Assembly (NCBI GenBank): GCA_949316495.1
Contig: OX439005.1
Span: forward strand, 4,187,001 to 4,251,000
Source of the DNA: Amphiduros pacificus
Taxonomy: Eukaryota; Annelida; Polychaeta; Phyllodocida; Hesionidae
Direction of reading: 5' to 3'
Length of the DNA stretch: 64,000 nt
Position 1 is the first letter of the stretch. Each line of letters opens with the position of its first letter. Position numbers and translations under genes: made by a program. This document shows, in pieces, positions 41,401-55,200 of the stretch. The notes beneath the pieces were generated by a model that worked only from the letters and a program-made list of their open reading frames with translations, was not told where the DNA came from and did not search any database.

Positions 41401-44400
41401 GAAAATATCTAGCGCTTTTGTTTTAACATCTAGCTTTCAGGAAGATATTCATCACACTAACTTTTGGCAATTTCCAAAATGTCTGATAATAAAAAGAGTA
41501 ATTTATGTCTGTAAATATGTGACGTAATTGCATGGCGATATGATCAGTAAAGTCTGGTTTTGCGCCATACGTGAATTAATCGATATTGTTACGTTATTAC
41601 TGGGATAATGATGAATTCTCGTCCCAAACTATAACTAGTTGGTACACTGGAAAAGAAGAGATCGAAACAAAATAAATAGAAATACATTTTAAATTCATTA
41701 TAATTTAATCTCATAAAGATAACAGAAAAAGACTTACAAATTCTAAGCGTTATGGCTTAAGATTTAATAATAAAACTACATGTAAATTCATCTAATTTTC
41801 AGGACCAATTTCTTCTAGGAATGAGTTTTGATAATATAGAGAGAAAAATATTGTTATGCTTTGAAATACCATTAAGAGTCGATCACTGATAAACATATTA
41901 TTCTAAGCCAAAATATATATCATTCAGAGTTTTGGCAGATTTAAGATTTAATATGTAAGCTATATTTAAAATCGGCTGCCAATTTCTGCTCTGATATTTG
42001 ATTTTAATAAAATACAGAAAAAAAAACAAAAATAATAATAATAATAACATAATGTTTTGCTTTAAAATACCAGTAAAAGGTGATCATTCACAGTTGTTTT
42101 AACCATATTTACCTAGATCACTGGACTATTTCCAGAATACTTAAACACTGAGTGCACCACTGATGTAAGAACACAGTGGTCACTCATAAATTTACGACAA
42201 TAACTTTATGGTCTCCAAAAAAAGAAGATCTTGTGACGGAGTGAGTATACGGAGCGAGGCGCATGGTGTAATGGTTACTATTTTACATTTCCGTTTCGTT
42301 TCCTCTAAAGATGAGTTTGTATTTTGAAATAATAAATCAAGCCTCTCGAGCAACTAACATGTCGTCTGCTTCAGTCTTTACACATGGTTACAGGTGGTGA
42401 TCAGCTTGATACCAGATGTGGGACTGACGTACTTGACAGTGCTCTCCCAGACTCCAGTGGTGTAGCCAGGATTTTCTGAAGGGGGGGGGGGGGGGGGGGG
42501 GCTGAAATCTGGATATGTTGGGGTCCATGACTTCTTGCCCACATACCTATCCCCCCATACCCGCCGGTAACAACCCCCCCCCCCCGTGAATAGAATAATA
42601 CAAACACAACAAATTTTATGTAATTTTTTTTTAATGTTGGGGGGGGGGGGGGGGGGCTGTAGCCCCCTCAGCCCCCCCCCTGGCTACGCCACTGGACTCT
42701 CCCACATCTTGTCCATCAGCCTCGTACATGCCTTAACGGGACACTCCCCTCAAGTCCTTATCACGACTCCTTCTGATAAAAACCTGTTTATAATTGAAAT
42801 GTAGTGCAATAAAATGGAAATTATCTACTTTACACTTTTTCATCATGTTATTTAGTACATCATCATGCACGTGTTTGGCAGATGCGTTAAACCGTCCCGG
42901 ATAACCGTAGCGCTCCAATATCATAATTTATACCATGAAGGATGATGTAATAATAACAGATAAGTGAAGTTTATGAGAAATGAATGCCTGGTTGTGCCGA
43001 TATTCATTTAAAGATTTATAGGGCGGGAATGTTTTTCATTTTCATCTATTTTTTTTTATTTATTTATTTTTTAAAAAATTTTCCCTTCATAGTACAAAAC
43101 CGAGAAAAATGCCAAAATGTATGTAAATGACAGATTATGTTTAGTATATGAGACTATGACAATATTATATTATAATTTTACTGTTCTTGAAATATTTGAC
43201 ATTTGACAAATACAAAATGGTGTTCATGAATACGAGAAGTTTCAACTTAACCTGTTAGTCCACCTGCGCCATGTGGTGGCAATGATTGTATTCATCTGAA
43301 GATCTGCAAATATTGTTCCTCTTCTCTCTACACATCGCCAAACACCTGCATCACTATCAAGTATTTATTTTATTGAAATCTGTACAAACTATCGGGCACG
43401 GTGACGAGAGATAGCGAGAGTCTGAGTGTTTGTTTGGGCTTTTGTCAGGGAGGTGAGAGAAGCGCACACAAGATGGCGGCCATCCGCACATCTGGTCTCT
43501 GCACAAGAGAGCAATCATTACTAGAAAAATACCACTGAAAACCACATTTCTTCCTCAAAGCATGTGAAATGTTGATCTTTAGTGAGATGTGATATCAAGC
43601 GATGAAATCAGCCTGAAATCATGTTTTGATTTGATAAGGCGTGCTCAGTGTCTCAGATAACATTGTCCCCACGTGCACAAGCAATGTGGGAAATATTATA
43701 CATAGAATGTATCAGAATGCACTCCTGATTGTTATGAATGACCTCCAGAGGGCACACCTGGTTGACACGGATGGGCTTCAGGAGGCACACTTAGTTGTCT
43801 TAAATGACCTTCAGAAGGCGCACATAGTTGTCATGAATGACCTCCAGAGGGTACACATAGTTGTCATGAATGACCTCCAGAGGGCACACATAGTTGTCAT
43901 GAATGACCTCCAGAGGGCATACATAGTTGTCATGAATAACCTGCAGGGGGCACACTTGGTTGTCATGAATGACCTCCAGAGGGTGCACATAGTTGTCATG
44001 AATGACCTTCAGAAGGCGCACATCGTTGTCATGAATGACCTCCAGAGGGCACACATAGTTGTCATGAATGACCGCCAGAGGGCACACATAGTTTTCATAA
44101 ATAACCGCCAAAGGGCACACATAGTTGTCATGAATGACCTATAGAAGGTGCACATCGTTGTCATGAATGACCTTCAGAAGGTGCACATAGTTGTCATGAA
44201 TGACCTCTAGAGGGCGCACATAGTTGTCATGAATGACTGCCAGAGGGCACAATTGGTTGTCATGAATGACCGCCAGAGGGCACACATAGTTGTCATAAAT
44301 GACCGCCAGAGGGCACACATAGTTGTCATGAATGACCTTCAGAAGGCGCACATCATTGTCATGAATGACCTCCAGAAGGCACACATAGTTGTCATGAATG

Positions 44401-47400
44401 ACCTCCAGGAGGCACACATTGTTGTCATGAATGACCGCCAGAGGGCACACATAATTGACCTCCAGAAGGCGCACATAGTTGTCATGAATGACCTCCAGAG
44501 GGCACACATAGTTGTCATGAATGACTGCCAGAGGGCACACATAGTTGTCATGAATGACCTCCAGAGGGCACACATAGTTGTCATGAATGACTGCCAGAGG
44601 GCACACATAGTTGTCATGAATGACTGCCAGAGGGCACACATAGTTGTCATGAATGACCTGCCAGAGGGCACACATAGTTGACCTCCAGAGGTGCACATAG
44701 TTGTCATGAATGCACGGCCTCCAAAGGGCACACATAGTTGTCATGAATGACCGCCAGAGGGCACACATAGTTTTCATAAATGACCACCAAAGGGCACACA
44801 TAGATGTCATGAATGACCTCCAGAGCGCACACATAGTTGTCGTGAATGACCTTCAGAAGGGGCACATCATTGTCATGAATGACCTCCAGAAGGCACACAT
44901 AGTTGTCATGAATGACCTCCAGAGGGTGCACATAGTTGTCATGAATGACCTTCAGAAGGCGCACATCGTTGTCATGAATGACCTCCAGAGGGCACACATA
45001 GTTGTCATGAATGACCGCCAGAGGGCACACATAGTTTTCATAAATAACCGCCAAAGGGCACACATAGTTGTCATGAATGACCTATAGAAGGTGCACATCG
45101 TTGTCATGAATGACCTTCAGAAGGTGCACATAGTTGTCATGAATGGCCTCCAGAGGGCACATATAGTTGTCACGAATGACCTCTAGAGGGCGCACATAGT
45201 TGTCATGAATGACCTGCAGGGGGCACAATTGGTTGTCATGAATGACCGCCAGAGGGCACACATAGTTGTCATAAATGACCGCCAGAGGGCACACATAGTT
45301 GTCATGAATGACCTTCAGAAGGCGCACATCATTGTCATGAATGACCTCCAGAAGGCACACATAGTTGTCATGAATGACCTCCAGGAGGCACACATTGTTG
45401 TCATGAATGACCGCCAGAGGGCACACATAATTGACCTCCAGAAGGCGCACATAGTTGTCATGAATGACCGCGAGAGGGCACACATAGTTGTCCTCCAGAG
45501 GGTGCACATAGTTGTCATGAATGACCTCCAGAGGGCACACATAGTTGTCATGAATGACTGCCAGAGGGCACACATAGTTGTCATGAATGACTGCCAGAGG
45601 GCACACATAGTTGTCATGAATGACCTCCAGGAGGCACACATTGTTGTCATGAATGACCTGCAGAGGGTGCACATAGTTGTCCTGAATGACCGCGAGAGGG
45701 CACACATAGTTGACCTCCAGAGGTGCACATAGTTGTCATGAATGCACGGTCTCCAAAGAGCACACATAGTTGTCATGAATGACCGCCAGAGGGCACACAT
45801 AGTTATCATAAATGACCACCAAAGGGCACACATAGATGTCATGAATGACCTCCAGAGCGCACACATAGTTGTCATGAATGACCTATAGAAGGTGCACATC
45901 GTTGTCATGAATGACCTTCAGAAGGCGCACATCGTTGTCATGAATGACCTCCAGAAGGCGCATATAGTTGTCATGAATAACCTCCAGGAGGCACACATTG
46001 TTGTCATGAATAACCTCCAGGAGGCACACATTGTTGTCATCAATGACCTCCAGAAGGCGCACATAGTTGTCATGAATGACTGCCAGAGGGCACACATAAT
46101 TGACCTCCAGAAGGCGCACATAGTTGTCATGAATGACCGCGAGAGGGCACACATAGTTGACCTCCAGAGGGTGCACATAGTTGTCATGAATGCACGGTCT
46201 CCAAAGGGCGCACATAGTTGTCATGAATGACCTCCAGAGGGCACACATAGTTGTCCTGAATGACCCCCAGAGGGTACACGAAGTTGTCACATATGTCTTA
46301 ATGATTAGCCTCCAAGAAACTGACCCAAAATTGCACTCTCAACTCCTAAATCAGAACAGACAATCTTAATAAAACGCACATAGATTCATCTTCTAATTGA
46401 TTACTAGACTGGAACCATACTAACGATATCATAAACAGAGGTTCTTTATAAATATAAGACAGTTATATATTTTTTTTCAATCAGAACAATTTAGTGTCTT
46501 TGCAAAAGATCTTAAAGAGGTAAGGATGAGAATCAGTGGGGAGCAGTACAAGTTGAGATCATCTCTCTCAGAGATAAGACGCCTCGTGTTTCTGCAGTCA
46601 TTTTATGAGTGAGTAATCCACAGATTATCCATGAAACGGATACCCCATGGCCTTCCACAACTAATGAAAGTCTATGGCAAGAATGCGCCAGATATTGAGA
46701 AAATGTCACCTCGAGAACACTTGATGGATGAGATGGCAAACACAAATTAGCAACGAAATCCCAACTATCCTGGCGGAGGGATATTGGCCGGAACCAGACC
46801 AGGTCACAACCGGAAGCCACATTGCTTCTCCCTCTCCTGAATATAGTTCTCAGAAGCAAGTTTTCTTTGCTTTGTGGGAGTGGTATTATATTCGCTATTA
46901 TATTCGCTATCTGTCGTGTGTTCATTACAGAATTCTAGACCACTTTGTGTGTTTTACCATTTTCTTTGTTCCGAGATTGAAGATTCTACAAAAAGTGACT
47001 TGCTAAGGTGATCACGTGATGTTGTAACAGAATTGGATTGGTTGAATTCCCACGTTCTTCTTGATCATTGGTTGAATATCATATGCTAAATATGTTCTCA
47101 TCTACAAATACATATATATCTGCCTCATGAAGAATAAATACATAATGTTACTGTTTCAAGCTCCTCAAAGTCTCTCAAAGTTGATAAGCGCAACATGTTA
47201 TCATTTATCATTTACATAATCTTCGTGTTATCACCAGGTGGGATCTCCGTCGGTGTGGGAGGATCTAAGTGTCTGGAGGAAAGGAAACAAGCTCTGGAGT
47301 TAGCCAGCAAGCCATCAGCAGGAATCTATATACCAGAGTGTAAACCTGATGGTACTTTCGCTGAGGTGCAGTGCCACAAAGCAACCAACTACTGCTGGTG

Positions 47401-47617
47401 TGTCACCGAGACAGGCAAACCCATCCCCGGGTCATCAGTCCGGGGCAAGAAGATCAACTGCCGGGGCACCAAAGGTGGGTACAGCTGTCTGACTCCGTAC
47501 TGCTTCAGTTTATATTAAATACACATTTATCTTCATGATCATGATACGATAAATGTATGTATCTTAATAGGTGTGAAGGCACTTTCATTTATGTCAAATA
47601 ATGACCAATAATATGTG

Positions 47618-47698
<81 letters not shown>

Positions 47699-50600
47699 TG
47701 CTATGGGAAATGCTATGGGAAATTCTTTAAAATGTTATTACTATTTGAATTTGATATATATTCTCACACTATGTTGAGAACATACCTATATATTTACATA
47801 TTATACCAATTTCCCCACAATGCACCTCTATACATGTTATAGAAATGCCATAATCTGAGGGAGTGTTGTTGAACTTACTGGGTAGGTTCTTTTTTTAAAG
47901 GGGCGATATATCTCTGAACAATGTCAGGGTTGAATGTGACCACTTCATACCTTCTGAAGACCCCACAAGTCTATCTCCCCCATGATTGACATCAACTTTG
48001 ACCTGATGCATGACAAAAGTGCCCCTCTTGTCACAATCGCAAATTACCAAGCAGACAAAGTAGCCTGCTGTAAGCTGGGAGAGACAAATTATATACATAC
48101 ACAATATGTCAGAGAATCAAAACAACTCTCAAGTATATCTCACTCACATCTCCAACTTGTACATCAATCTACCCAGATAACATCAGGATAAAATATACAA
48201 GTTTATCTTTGCATTCTACATGAAACAAAAAACAACAACCATAAAAAAACCCTACATGTTTTGCTTTTGGGCGATTGTTATGAATACAAAACAGGGGACT
48301 TATAATTGACATATAACATAAAGGTGATGTGTATTTCAGTGCATGTTCAGTGAGGCATGGTGTGAAGAATAACAGAACCAGTTTGATAAAAATGGAGAAT
48401 AAATTACCCTATGTGAATTGCCTCCTTCATATTTTGTACAAAAATACATGGCACTATCATTATCATCATATACCAGCTAGTGTAGAGAACATTGCCTTCC
48501 CCTCATCTCTTGTACCCAGCCACGCCGAGTTTGAATTCATGATAGAATTTCTCACGTGATCTGAGACTCGTGCCTGAATGGATAACCTGCTGTCCTTGTA
48601 AATCTGTGACGATTTGTGGATTGCTATGTCAATGACCTGCGACAATTCACTGAGTCAGCACCACATCTACGTCAAGTGGTTCTCATCATGAAGAAAATGA
48701 GATAATGTTGAAAGTGACGTAAAACCCCAGAGAAGGAAACAAAATAAAAAATAACCTTGATTAGAGGGGAATATTGTACCATGGCCTGCATGTAGGGCCG
48801 CTCCAATCACCAGGGGTCAGTACAAGAAATCAGTGATGGACTCATTTGGCAGGCATCCCTAGCAACCACTGCTCACCGGCCAGGCGTCCCCTGCAACCAC
48901 TGCTCACCTGCCAGGCGTCCCCAGCAACCACTGCTCACCTTCCAGGCATCCCCAACAACCACTGCTCACCTGCCAGGCGTCCCCAGCAACCACTGCTCAC
49001 CTACCAGGCCTCCTTAGCAACCACTGCTCACCTGCCAGGCATCCCCAGCAACGACTGCTCACCTGCCAGGCGTCCCTAGCAACCACTCCTCACCTACCAG
49101 GCGTCCCCAGCAACCACTCCCCACCTACCAGTCGTCCCCAGCAACCACTGCTCAACTGCCAGGCGTCCCTGGCAACCACCGCTCACCTAGCAACCACTGC
49201 TCACCTGCCAGGCCTCCTTAGCAACCACTGCTCATATATGTAATATATGCCATGTTTTTTTTGTTATTCATTTCCGTTTAATAGTTCTCCAGTTGTATGA
49301 CTCAAATATCAGAATGATAGTTCCTGAAGAATTTGATCAAGTTCAATTATATGGAGCTCAGTGTTTTACAGTATTCTGCTAGTTTGTGGTTAACCCTCCC
49401 ACTCCCGGGTAATTTATCCCCATATATATAACACCTACTGCTCAATTCAGCCTGAGTCACCGGCGCCTTCTCAGCGTTAATAGTCTGAGATTTCAATAGT
49501 GAAAAAAGACCCCCGAACTCAATGTTGTATTAAACCTCAGATTGTGGTATCCTTGTTTACCACACAACAACCGCAAATTTATAATACCACAAACATGAGG
49601 CGTAGGGGAGAGTCTGCGGTTAGACCACATTCCTGTGCCATGTGAAATGAGAATGCACCCTCCCCCCCTCTCCGCCTCACGCCCCCCCACCCCCCACCCC
49701 CCACCCCCCACCCCGGCCCACGCAAACAAGGAAATTCCCACCTGTCCACTTAACTTACCAATATCTCCTACTTTTTAAATCTTGTGATGTGATGATGGGA
49801 CTTACACTGATCCAAATATTTAAAGGATGTGTTGTGTGCTACAGTGACATTTGATTGAACCTTGACTTCCAGTGAAAGAATGTGTATCTCACTGATACTG
49901 TTGTTACCATGGAGATGTGAGACGGAACCAAGTCAATTATACCCGTGTCTCCATCCCAATGATTTAAAAATGTCCTGTTTTTTATAATCTATTGTCATCG
50001 TGATATGGACCTCCATTAAATGAGTCTATATATTACATATATTTCTTATATTTCTAATAACATCATTCTTTATGGATTTTGAATATTGTTGCATTGTATA
50101 TTCCATATTATGGATCTTGGGGTCAAAGATATGAGAGATCGCTATAAGCTAGTTATAATGTTATTATGTTTTTCAGTGCTGCCACCTGTCTACTATTTTA
50201 TCGAAAATGTCAATGCCACCAATGTCTGGTTTGAACATTTACCACTTGAAAAGGGTTTACACCACATAAAGGAATATCCTTTATCATGAAAGAAACCACC
50301 ATACTTAGATAAACTAAAATCGGGTCAACAGCCAGTTTTGGGGATGAACATTTCCAACTATATTCTAATGGTGTCCCCTTTTCTGATGGTATCCCTATAC
50401 TTGAACGAATGTACTCTTTAGGTTGAAAGGAGTTTTGAAATTGTGGCTGATTTCTCTTAAATTTAACAGGTCATTTATCCACCATTAACATGATCATTTC
50501 GCTGGGAAACTTTGAGTTAGTAAGGCTCTGTTTGCCTTATGTACAGTCTGATATTGGACCCTACATATAGCAAGGCTCTGTTTGCCTTATGTACAGTCTG

Positions 50601-52203
50601 ATATTGAACCCTACATATAGTCAGTCTCTGTTTGCTTGGCAGGCGGCACCTCAGGAGGAAGAAGGGTACCTCACATCCAGGGAGGTAGGTCTCCACCAAT
50701 CAGATCACTACCACACTCCCAGCATGTGTTAGTATCTGATGTCATCCCGCCTCCAGCCCTACTGACCACCTTGACCTTGTTTGTAGTAGTAGCACCAGTT
50801 TGTTTTATTCAGTATTATGTTATTTCTAAAAGTAGCTTGTTATTCATTAGGTGATCTTACAAAAGATAAAAAATATCCAAAATAGATTTTTTTACAATTA
50901 TGCTTGGTTTTGTTTTTTAAAAGAAATTAGTGTTGCCATGGTGGACATTGCATTGACTATATTCATTGTATTAGGATTGTCTTCATTTCAAGCATGCTTG
51001 AAATTTAGATGCATGACCTTATCTGTTTGAGGGCATTGTCAAGATGAAAGTTTGTTAATTAATTAATAGAAAATATCATTTGGTATCACAATGTTTGCAC
51101 ATACAAAGTGTTTTGAATGTATATGCATTTAACATATAAAATGTTCACTTTATGAAGAGTGGTCCTTCTTTGTTTGGTTGTTGTGTGGCTCGTTATTTTA
51201 ACCCTAGCCCTATTTGTAGGAATACTGCATAATGAATATTTGATGATTTAATGTTTCCAAATATATAAAACTTTTGATACATTTGCCATTTGTTTGAAAG
51301 ACCCATGAATTCAACTTTGTTGAATGCTTTACCATGTTGACACAAAATATCAAGGTTTAAAGCAAAGTTCAGAACCAAAATCCAATTTTATGACTTGCTT
51401 TTCTCTCAAGAGAAAAATGCCTGACTTTGGGGAGTGCTGACTGGAATCGAAATCCAGCGTATGGGGGGTTAAATAACTTAAATAACTGTGTTGTATCAGC
51501 AGTGCATTCACGTGTATTGTTATCGGGTCAAAATCAATTGTGATAGTGGGAGCCAAACAATGAAAGAGCTGAAACCAAGATGGTTGACAGTAGAATGAAA
51601 TTTGTCTAAAACATCTCTGAAGAAGGCTTACATTTTTCATAATTTCTTTATGATTCATGTTTGGCATTACTGTATTATGTAAAGGCCTGTATTGAGTGCC
51701 TATGGTATTGTATATCTTGTTGTTTGAGAATGTCATTTTACCTCCATACACCCTTCTCAATTCATGACCGTCCCCAAAGATAAATCCTATCTGTTTTTGC
51801 ACACAGGTCACAAACCTCTGCATGATTTTTTTTACTTTCTGTGTCATTAAATAAACCAATTGACTTATGTTACTTCATACATTTATATCGCCTGATCCTG
51901 ACTTGGCAGTGTAATATCTGACAAAGCAACATTTTTCTATGTAATGCTGTACACTTGTAAAACTATTGTTGAAGAGGAACTGATTATATCAATATCTAAC
52001 AATATTAAATAGCATTTGGTCCACATCAGTGAACATTTGAGGGGGCTTACATCATATCACTATAAGAAATATATTAAGATATTAATTCATGTTTATATCA
52101 CCATGAAGGTACAACTAAACACAGAGTTGCCAGGAAACTGAAGACTTTTCTGATGTCTGATGGTGGAAGTATGTCATAACTGCTTCTAGGATTGATTTCA
52201 ATG

Positions 52204-52250
<47 letters not shown>

Positions 52251-55200
52251 GGTATATGTGCTTGATCTTGCAGTGATTGGTTGTTTGTGATTGAAAACAT
52301 GAATTTCAAAACATCAGTTTTGACATTTGACACTCCAGTAGTATCCACTCGTAACATTTTGTACATTACCACAGTGCCCATTATTGTCCAGCACCTCAAA
52401 ATGTGATTGTTGATTGTCCAGCACATCAAAATGTGATTGTTGATTGTCCAGCACCTCAAAATGTGATTGTTGATTGTCCAGCACCTCAAAATGTGATTGT
52501 TGATTGTCCAGCACCTCAAAATGTGATTGTTGATTGTCCAGCACCTCAGAATGTGATTGTTGATTGTCCAGCACCTCAAAATGTGATTGTTGATTATTCA
52601 GCACCTCCATATATGTTTGCCAATTGTCCAGCACCTCCATATATGTTTGCCAATTGTTCAGCACCTCCATATATGTTTGCCAATTGTTCAGCACCTCCAT
52701 ATATGGTTGCTAATGGTTCAACACCTCAAAATGTGATTGTTAATTGTTCAGCACCTCCATATATGGTTGCTAATTGTTCAGCACCTCCATATATGGTTGC
52801 TAATTGTTCAGCACCTCCATATATGGTTGCTATTTGTTTAGCACTCCTCCATATATGGTTGCTAATTGTTCAGCACCTCCATATATGGTTGCTATTTGTT
52901 TAGCACCTCCATATATGTTTGCTAATTGTCCAGCACCTCCATATATGGTTGCTAATTGTTCAGCACCTCCATATATGGTTGCTAATTGTTCAGCACCTCC
53001 ATATATGGTTGCTATTTGTTTAGCACTCCTCCATATATGGTTGCTAATTGTTCAGCACCTCCATATATGGTTGCTATTTGTTCAGCACCTCCATATATGG
53101 TTGCTAATTGTTCAGCACCTCCATATATGGTTGCTATTTGTTCAGCACTCCTCCATATATGGTTGCTAATTGTTCAACACCTCCATATATGATTGCTAAT
53201 TGTCCAGCACCTCCATATATGGTTGGTGCTAATGGTTCAGCACCTCCATATATGATTGCTAATTGTCCAGCACCTCCATATATGGTTGCTAATTGTTCAG
53301 CACCTCCATATATGGTTGCTATTTGTTCAGCACTCCTCCATATATGTTTGCTAATTGTCCAGCACCTCCATATATGGTTGCTAATTGTTCAGCACCTCCA
53401 TATATGTTTGCTAATTGTCCAGCACCTCCATATATGGTTGCTATTTGTTCAGCACTCCTCCATATATGGTTACTAATGGTTCAGCACCTCCATATATGAT
53501 TGATAATTGTTCAGCACCTCCATATATGGTTGCTCATTGTCCAGCACCTCCATATATGGTTGCTAATTGTTCAGCACCTCCATATATGGTTGCTAATTGT
53601 CCAGCACCTCCACATATGGTTACTAATGGTTCAGCACCTCCATATATGGTTGCTATTTGTTCAGCACTCCTCCATATATGGTTGCTAATTGTTCAGCACC
53701 TCCATATATGGTTGCTATTTGTTCAGCACTCCTCCATATATGGTTGCTAATTGTTCAACACCTCCATATATGATTGCTAATTGTCCAGCACCTCCATATA
53801 TGGTTGGTGCTAATGGTTCAGCACCTCCATATATGATTGCTAATTGTCCAGCACCTCCATATATGGTTGCTAATTGTTCAGCACCTCCATATATGGTTGC
53901 TATTTGTTCAGCACTCCTCCATATATGTTTGCTAATTGTCCAGCACCTCCATATATGGTTGCTAATTGTTCAGCACCTCCATATATGTTTGCTAATTGTC
54001 CAGCACCTCCATATATGGTTGCTATTTGTTCAGCACTCCTCCATATATGGTTACTAATGGTTCAGCACCTCCATATATGATTGATAATTGTTCAGCACCT
54101 CCATATATGGTTGCTCATTGTCCAGCACCTCCATATATGGTTTGCTAATTGTTCAGCACCTCCATATATGGTTGCTAATTGTCCAGCACCTCCATATATG
54201 GTTGCTATTTGTTCAGCACTCCTCCATATATGGTTACTAATGGTTCAGCACCTCCATATATGTTTGCTAATTGTCCAGCACCTCCATATATGGTTGCTAA
54301 TTGTCCAGCACCTCCACATATGGTTGATTGCTCCACATATGGTTGGTGTTATTGGTTCAGCACCTCCACTACAATGAATTCAGTAATAATGGACAGTTCC
54401 AGTCAAATAAGATATTTAATAAACCTCCTGTATCATCTCCTCTCTCATTGGACAGCACTTTGAACTCTGCATGAGCATGTTTTTAGTTCCCTCTTGTTTT
54501 ACTTTGGAAAAAATTATATTGTGACAATATGGTTTGATTTTCTTTTGAAAAAAACATGCAGACATTGCACACTGGCACGTCCTGGGTTAATAGATATCAT
54601 GGAACTTTCACACCGGAAATATAAAGTTCATTCTGTCTTTGATATTGAAAACATTTCCGTGAAATATATAAGGATTTATGCTATGTTATGATATAAGTGG
54701 CTGTTGTTGTCGCTGGCAGGTAATTTTAATGTTATGATATAAGTGGCTGTTGTTGTCGCTGGCAGGTAATTTTAGTGTTATGATATAAGTGGCTGTTGTT
54801 GTCGCTGGCAGGTTGCAGTCCCACGGACCGTTCCACCTTCAATGGTAATCTCATCAAGCTGTTCTCGCAGGAGTTCGACAGGATCCCGCGGCCCTCGCCC
54901 CCGGCCTACCCTGGCGCCCCTAGAGGTAAACTCGGTAATTCACCTCCATTATAACTATCATCTCTATTATAAAATTATGGTACTTATTATGTTATATGTG
55001 ATATCAGTAGTGGATAGTGTAAAATTTTATTTTATCAATTATTGCTCCATTTTGGTTGGCTGATATTGTCCTCAATCCACTGATATGGCTTTTTCGCCCA
55101 GCGTGTAATAAATTGGTTAATCACATGACCAAAATGATCAATTGTGATTGGCTGAACACTGATATAACATTTTTTACACTTTTTTTTCTCTCTTTAGGCC

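Noticed and set aside
43730-46285. A CRISPR array
   Set aside because: Units are contiguous with no unique spacers, and the context is an animal intron.
52403-54463. Many Pro/Tyr/Met-rich frames resembling a repetitive secreted protein
   Set aside because: They overlap in several frames across a 30-bp array and restart at each shortened unit.
54720-54811. A longer exon 5 using the first repeated acceptor
   Set aside because: The added sequence brings in-frame stop codons; only the acceptor at 54811 keeps the frame open.
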